From contig BEDY01000008.1 of the NCBI GenBank assembly GCA_002335605.1, positions 801,001 through 865,000 of the forward strand: a stretch of DNA of 64,000 bases, read 5' to 3'. Both the position numbers and the translations under genes were made by a program. Source of the stretch: Prillingera fragicola. Taxonomy: Eukaryota > Basidiomycota > Tremellomycetes > Trichosporonales > Trichosporonaceae. The notes beneath the pieces were generated by a model that was not told the DNA's origin, searched no databases, and worked only from the letters and a program-made list of their open reading frames with translations. Shown one piece after another: positions 59,203-64,000 of the stretch (its first letter is position 1; the number at the start of each line of letters is the position of its first letter).

Positions 59203-60215
59203 ATGTCCATTTCCCTTCCAAACGGCACGATCCTCGCTGCTCCTTCCTCTTCCCAACCTCAAGTATCTGCGGCCGTGACACGCATTCTTCATCTTGCCAA
59301 TTTCTCCCCAGAGTTGGTCATGCCCGTGGACGATCCAACCCTTACTGACGCTCCCAGGATCAAGACGCGCGACATTCAGAATGTGTTCAAGGAGTGGGAG
59401 TCTGAAAAGGGCGGCTTTCGCATCAAATGGCTGGACGACGTCAACGCAATGGTCGTCTTTGCCGACGCCAATGTTGGTGAGTGCAGTCGCCACTTCGAGG
59501 ACGCTAGTACTCATGCTGCTCCCCTTCCTTTCCCTCCTCAGCTAAGCGTGCCTATCTCAATCTGATTCTCAACCCACCTCCGTCAATGCCTGCCCCGGCT
59601 ACTATTCGACCTTACGACCGTCCCGATGCCGCTCAGATCATTCAGTCTCTCGTTGCGCGCTCTATGGGCCATCGAGCTTCCATGTCGTCGGCCATGAACT
59701 CGGGCAACTTTGCCAACCTTGCGCGTGAAGAGCAGAACCGAGCTGCGCCGTCCAATGGCACAGGGCTCAGTGGCTTCAAGATGCCTCTCAACCCCTCCGT
59801 TTCCTTTGGTGGTTCATCGAATGCGTCTGGAAATGGGCGCGGGGGCAGCCACCCGCCTCGCATGGGCTCATTCTCTAGCCACCAGAGAACCGGCTCGGCG
59901 TCTTCGTCCTGGAACCGCCAGTCCATGACTGGAGCCCTCGGATTTGGTGGTACCAACAATCCGCCTTCCCTGGGCGCGGCAAGGCTCCCCACTCATTCAG
60001 AGGCATCGTCCATCCAACCTTCCCGCTCTACCTCCTCGTCTGGCTCCAACAACGATCCTATAGTTGTCTTGGACAGCGGCTCCCAACTCAAGAGCACGAG
60101 TGCTTCCTTGGGAGGACGATCCGGTGTCCCGAAGCCTAGGCGAGAGAGCGTTAGTGCGGACAAGGCGCTCCGTGAGGTTGAAAAGGCGCTCCAGAGCGTC
60201 GAAGCTCAAGGCTGA
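59203..60215 (+). CDS. R3HCC1L-like RNA-binding-domain protein
   Basis: Two exons (intron 59477-59541, 65 nt); 315 residues. The N-terminal ~110 residues form an RRM-like domain. It has LHLANFSPELV, then TRDIQNVFKEWESEKGGF, RIKWLDDVNAMVVFADANVA and KRAYLNLILNPP. This is the pattern of the R3HCC1/R3HCC1L family C-terminal domain and its fungal relatives. The rest is disordered, Gly/Ser/Asn-rich, and ends in a short predicted coiled coil (KALREVEKALQSVEAQ). Molecular role unknown; RNA binding is inferred from the domain only. The start is the first ATG (CAGC-ATG). Confidence 0.75.
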
Positions 60216-60639
60216 GTGCAACCTTTCCATGCCGTCCTAAACTCTATTAGTGCCACGTATTACCGACGATTACGTACGTTCTTTACCTCCTTTCAACGCC
60301 ATCCCTCTTCACTCTCCATCCCTGCCCTCCATCTTTAGCGACATGTACAACATTGTGATATTGGTGATCAGTGAATCAATGATGCGTTATAGGTGGCGGT
60401 ATCAGGTACCACCAATGTTTTCCCTGAACACGTGGTAACACGCGCTCAAAGCACTCAAAGCTCAAAGCGTCCTTCCACCGCAACATGTAGTGCGCGTCTC
60501 AATTCACCCATCTTCACACCATTCGTTACCAGGTGTTCGCTTCGGCGTTCATCTGATCCTTTGCCTTTTTTTTCAACGTCCCACCGACTGAGCGTTACCG
60601 ATTCGCTCGGACCCGTCGGAATCTCAGTTCTGCTGCGGC
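60216..60639. other. Intergenic: BUD6 promoter/leader
   Basis: About 420 bp, with TGGTGATATTGG/TACCACC-type short words and a T-rich run (60566-60575) before the BUD6 start. No gene, repeat or RNA is recognised. Confidence 0.5.
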
Positions 60640-63600
60640 ATGTCGCGCCCACCAATATCTTACCCAATCGCACCTCCCGAATTGGGCGCTTACGAGGACA
60701 CGTCTTCGCAGCGACAACTAGGAGTCGATACCTCCTCATTAACGAGAGATTCATCATTTACAAGCCGAGGCATGGGTGGACAGGCGCGAGGGCCGGTGAG
60801 TGGTTGGCAGCAGAGGGAACCTGCTTGACGCTAACCTTCTACAGACCTCCACACTGGACTCGTTCATCACGCGTCTCCTGGTCGTAACGAAGCAACTTTT
60901 GCAGGGACTAGAGCAATGGTCTCAACGGAAACTGTCAGAGGAGGCTGTGAGTTTGTCTGCCGGACCATGGTGATTTCTCTGACGTTTCAGGTCAGCGATA
61001 TCTACGTCCGACTGGGAAATGGCTTTGAGCTGTGCGTCACGGCCTTTCGACGAGTGGGAATCTCCACAGCGTGAGTGCATCAAATAGAGTCGTTTCTGAT
61101 TGGAATAGTGATCTCGACTCTGTCCCAAATGATCTGCGTGAGATTCTGGAGCGTGCCCTTGCGGAGGACCCTTCACAAGACACCCTCAACATTTACTTGC
61201 CTGATATCCGCGCCATAATCTTCAACCTCTTAAGCGGCTTGAAGAACAAACAAATTTCGTACAAACGACTTTTGGTGGAACGCCAGCAGACGGAGGTGCT
61301 CAGCCCAACACCGTCCAGTCGCCCTATTCGGCCTCCGCCCAGCGGTAGTACTCCTGTGGTCACTGAATACGAGTCTTCCATTCGGTCCTTTCGATCTGCC
61401 AATTCGGATGGTCCCACCAGCCCATCCTCAACGTCATCCCAGCTTCCAGCTCCTCGGCAGCCAAGTGCTGCGGCCTTGGCTGAGCGCAGCCAGCAACGAT
61501 CTCCAGTGGTGAGCCGGCCCGCACCACCTGATACCTTTCGGCCCCCCCGCTCGCGCGCGGCGGCCGAGAACGCCAACATCCGCCGAGAGCCCCCTCATCC
61601 TCTGCCACTTGTTCCTGGCGACTCCAGGCGCTCTCCGATTCCTACTCTTTCGGGAGCCCCGTCACCTCTGCCGCCGACAGGACCGAGTCAGCCTCCTGCT
61701 CGACCGGCACCCCATCCTGATCGGTTCAGCCGAGAGCATCTCCCCGGCCTCGTAACTTCAAGGTTCTCTGCCGACTCTGAAGTATCTGTGGACTCGACCT
61801 TGGCACCGCCCGAGTCCCATTCGCCTCCTGGTGGTCAAAATCTACCACCTGATATGCGGCCCTCACCGCCGGCGGTTCCCCCGGTGGTTCCGGCGCTCAG
61901 TCTACCCGTCGATGAACCATTGGGCAACGAGCCTGAAAGCCCTCACGAGCCGTCCGATTCTGTACATCCAGCAGTGAGGTCCTCTCTGGCCCTGCTCCAA
62001 AGATCAGATGCCCTTGAGCGTAGGGCCTCCAAACGCTTCTCGTCGTTTACCTTTAACAAGATGTTGCCCGGGTCCCCGAATGGTAAAAGGAGTTCAGGAG
62101 ACAGCCCTCAGCGACCCGCTCGCAGGTCGGATCGCCTTCCACCTTTGCCAGCGTTACTCGAGGACCTCAATGGCAGATCTGGCTCACCCGAACTAGACGA
62201 TGGCAGCGTGGCCGCGTTACAGTTCTCAGGCTCAGCCCCAGCATCGCCTGTCCTCGATTCTACTGTTGCAGTTGGCACTGCGCCAGAACGCTCCTCCCCC
62301 ACCTTTGCCGCGCTATCCCCACCAGCTCAGGCGCCTGTGTCCGGTCCCAGTCCCCCACTGATTGATGCAGGCAGCGTTATTCAGCCTGCCACCGTAGCCC
62401 ATCAACCTTCTCCGGCGCCATCAAACTTTTTGACGGCCTATCTTCAATTGGGCCGTCAGGTCAAGAAAACTACCATTGAGCTTCCTCTCACCATGTCTGC
62501 CTTGCGACTGATGTTTCTGGAGAGGTTTGAGTACGACCCAGGCATGGAAGACTTCCCGGATGTTTACATCCGAGACAACAAGACCGGTGTCCAATACGAG
62601 CTGGAGGACATGGACGACTTGAAAGACGGGTGTGTTCTGACTCTTGACATTGAGCGTGAGTTCTTCGATATGCGGTACGTTCGATGTCCCGTTTCTGACC
62701 CACGCCAGCTCTGGACCAAGTCAAGCAACACTTTGATATCACTTTCGCGTCGTTGGCTCAAGAGATTAAAGATTTGAAGACATCCTTAAACCAATCGAAG
62801 CGCTTGTCTACACAAGTCCACCCGTCGCTTTTGGCAGTTGCACCACCCCGTCCTCTTGAGCGAACGCCCGAGCTGAGCCCGTCTGCTCAACTACCCCACG
62901 GTAGCAACGTTCCCATCCCGTCCGCTGCATTGCCATCGAACACTGACTTCCGCGTTCACTACGAGGAAGTTCAGAGTTTGCGTCGTGACCTAGCTATCAT
63001 GCGCCAGCTTCACCTAGACTTTCTCAACCAGACGAAAGAGTCTTTCTCGACGCTGCGCGCGCAGAATTCAGCGATGAGGGAAGTTGTCAAAACCAAGATG
63101 GGAGGCAGTCGTGCGCTTCTCGACAACAGCAAGGCCAAGCTCGATGAACGATGCCAGGATACCATCCAAAGCGTCGAAGAGATCTCCGATATTATCGATG
63201 GTGCAAGGGAAGACGCTCTGCGTCGCGGCGTCACACCTAGCCGCGCCAAGATGGAGAAAATCCGTGCCGACCTCACAAAAGCCACCAACCACGTTGAAAG
63301 CTTTGCAAATGACGTTGCCCTTGCCGAACCTACGTGGCGAGCAACTTGGCTGTCGGAACTTAAGCGTGTCACCGATGAACAGCGCCTGCTTGGTTACCAG
63401 AGCAAACTCGCCACCGATCTGAAAAACGACATCAAGGACGCTATAGACATGCTTGATAACGTCCAAGCCTTCGTCGACCAGCGACAGGCCGGCACATCAT
63501 CAAAGAAATTCACCCCAGTTCTCGCGGAGGAGGGATCAGGTGGCATTCCCAACTTACTGCTCGAAATCCGGACAAAGGAGTCCGACCCCCATCAGAGGCT

Positions 63601-63871
63601 TCGGGCGATAGAAGAACAACAGAAAGCACGAGAGCGGGAGCTTGCTTCCAAGACGGACGAGTTTCAGCATGAGCTCTCGGGCTTTGTTCAGGGGAAAAAG
63701 CTTCGAAAGACTGGAGGAACAGACGAGGCCGAACGCGTTCGGCAGCGGCGACAAGAGCAAACTTTGAAACGCATGTTGACCGAAGAACGGCCTGACAGTC
63801 CGTCTGGGGCCTGGTCGCCCCATGCCGGTCCACCTAATCTTTCACGGTCTGCATCCGATGGTACAACGTAA
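60640..63871 (+). CDS. BUD6: Actin-interacting polarity protein Bud6/Aip3
   Basis: Nucleation-promoting factor that works with formins at polarity sites. Five exons (introns 60796-60844, 60947-60990, 61071-61108 and 62656-62708); 1015 residues. The N-terminal Bud6 block is SFITRLLVVTKQLLQGLEQW, then VSDIYVRLGNGFELCVTAFR, NDLREILERALAED and YLPDIRAIIFNLLSGLKNKQ. A ~350-residue Ser/Pro-rich linker follows. The C-terminal AIP3 domain starts LQLGRQVKKTTIELPLTMSA and continues FEYDPGMEDFPDVYI. A long coiled coil comes next (VQSLRRDLAIMRQLHLDFL; EKIRADLTKATNHVESF). The end is basic and Arg/Gln-rich. For the last intron, donor GTGAGT at 62656 gives IEPLDQVKQHFD, matching the family better than the later GTACGT. 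Confidence 0.93.
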
Positions 63872-64000
63872 GCTTCTATCTATAGTACTGTTCGCAGATT
63901 TGTTCACAGATTTTATCCTGTTCACCGCTTGTATCGCGCCCGGGGGCTGTACTACTTGCCATTATGCACGTTTTTCCTCCTTTGACAATGTGCGCCTCGC
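63872..64000 (+). other. BUD6 downstream region
   Basis: Last 129 bp of the window; presumed 3' untranslated or terminator sequence of BUD6. No further coding sequence is evident. Confidence 0.5.

Overview
This window is nuclear DNA of a fungus, almost certainly a basidiomycete with a compact, intron-rich genome. It holds 25 protein-coding genes that I could model exon by exon. Together they carry about 150 spliceosomal introns, most of them 31-70 nt, with GTRNGT-type donors and a CTGAC/CTAAC branch site a few bases before the acceptor. Nearly every exon model was checked by reading-frame phase and by continuity of conserved protein families. I cannot fix the genus from sequence alone. No virus, transposon, CRISPR array, rRNA or convincing tRNA was seen.

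Layout. 0.3-10 kb: mitochondrial aspartyl-tRNA synthetase (MSD1), the peroxisomal import receptor PEX5, an aldo/keto reductase and the double-bromodomain factor BDF1. 11-21 kb: exocyst SEC6, NAD synthetase QNS1, prefoldin GIM5 and a Nudix hydrolase, followed by 2 kb of leader/promoter. 21-31.6 kb: the TPR corepressor SSN6/CYC8, a membrane-anchored J-protein, Xaa-Pro aminopeptidase and a PHO80-like cyclin. 31.8-42.9 kb: a DNA-synthesis neighbourhood (RNR2 and MSH6 divergent from one promoter, then POL3). 43-51.9 kb: ARG8 divergent from an ASNSD1-type amidotransferase/synthetase, a membrane-anchored pepsin-like protein and a small DUF7704-type membrane protein. 52.2-64 kb: GET3, a COQ11-like Rossmann protein, an atypical endonuclease IV-like protein, polyubiquitin UBI4, an R3HCC1L-like protein and BUD6.

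The genes are mostly unrelated housekeeping loci. The one functional theme is DNA synthesis and repair at 31-43 kb. The RNR2/MSH6 intergenic region and the POL3 promoter share an identical 11-bp word (CGCGTCGCGTC) containing two overlapping MluI-box cores, which suggests common G1/S control.

The observations most worth checking are: an in-frame TAA inside an otherwise intact POL3; competing donor sites in QNS1; GC-AG introns that all use GCAAGT donors; introns down to 31 nt and exons down to 8 nt; and a UBI4 array whose repeats and introns have been homogenised together. I found no evidence for a wholly new biological system.
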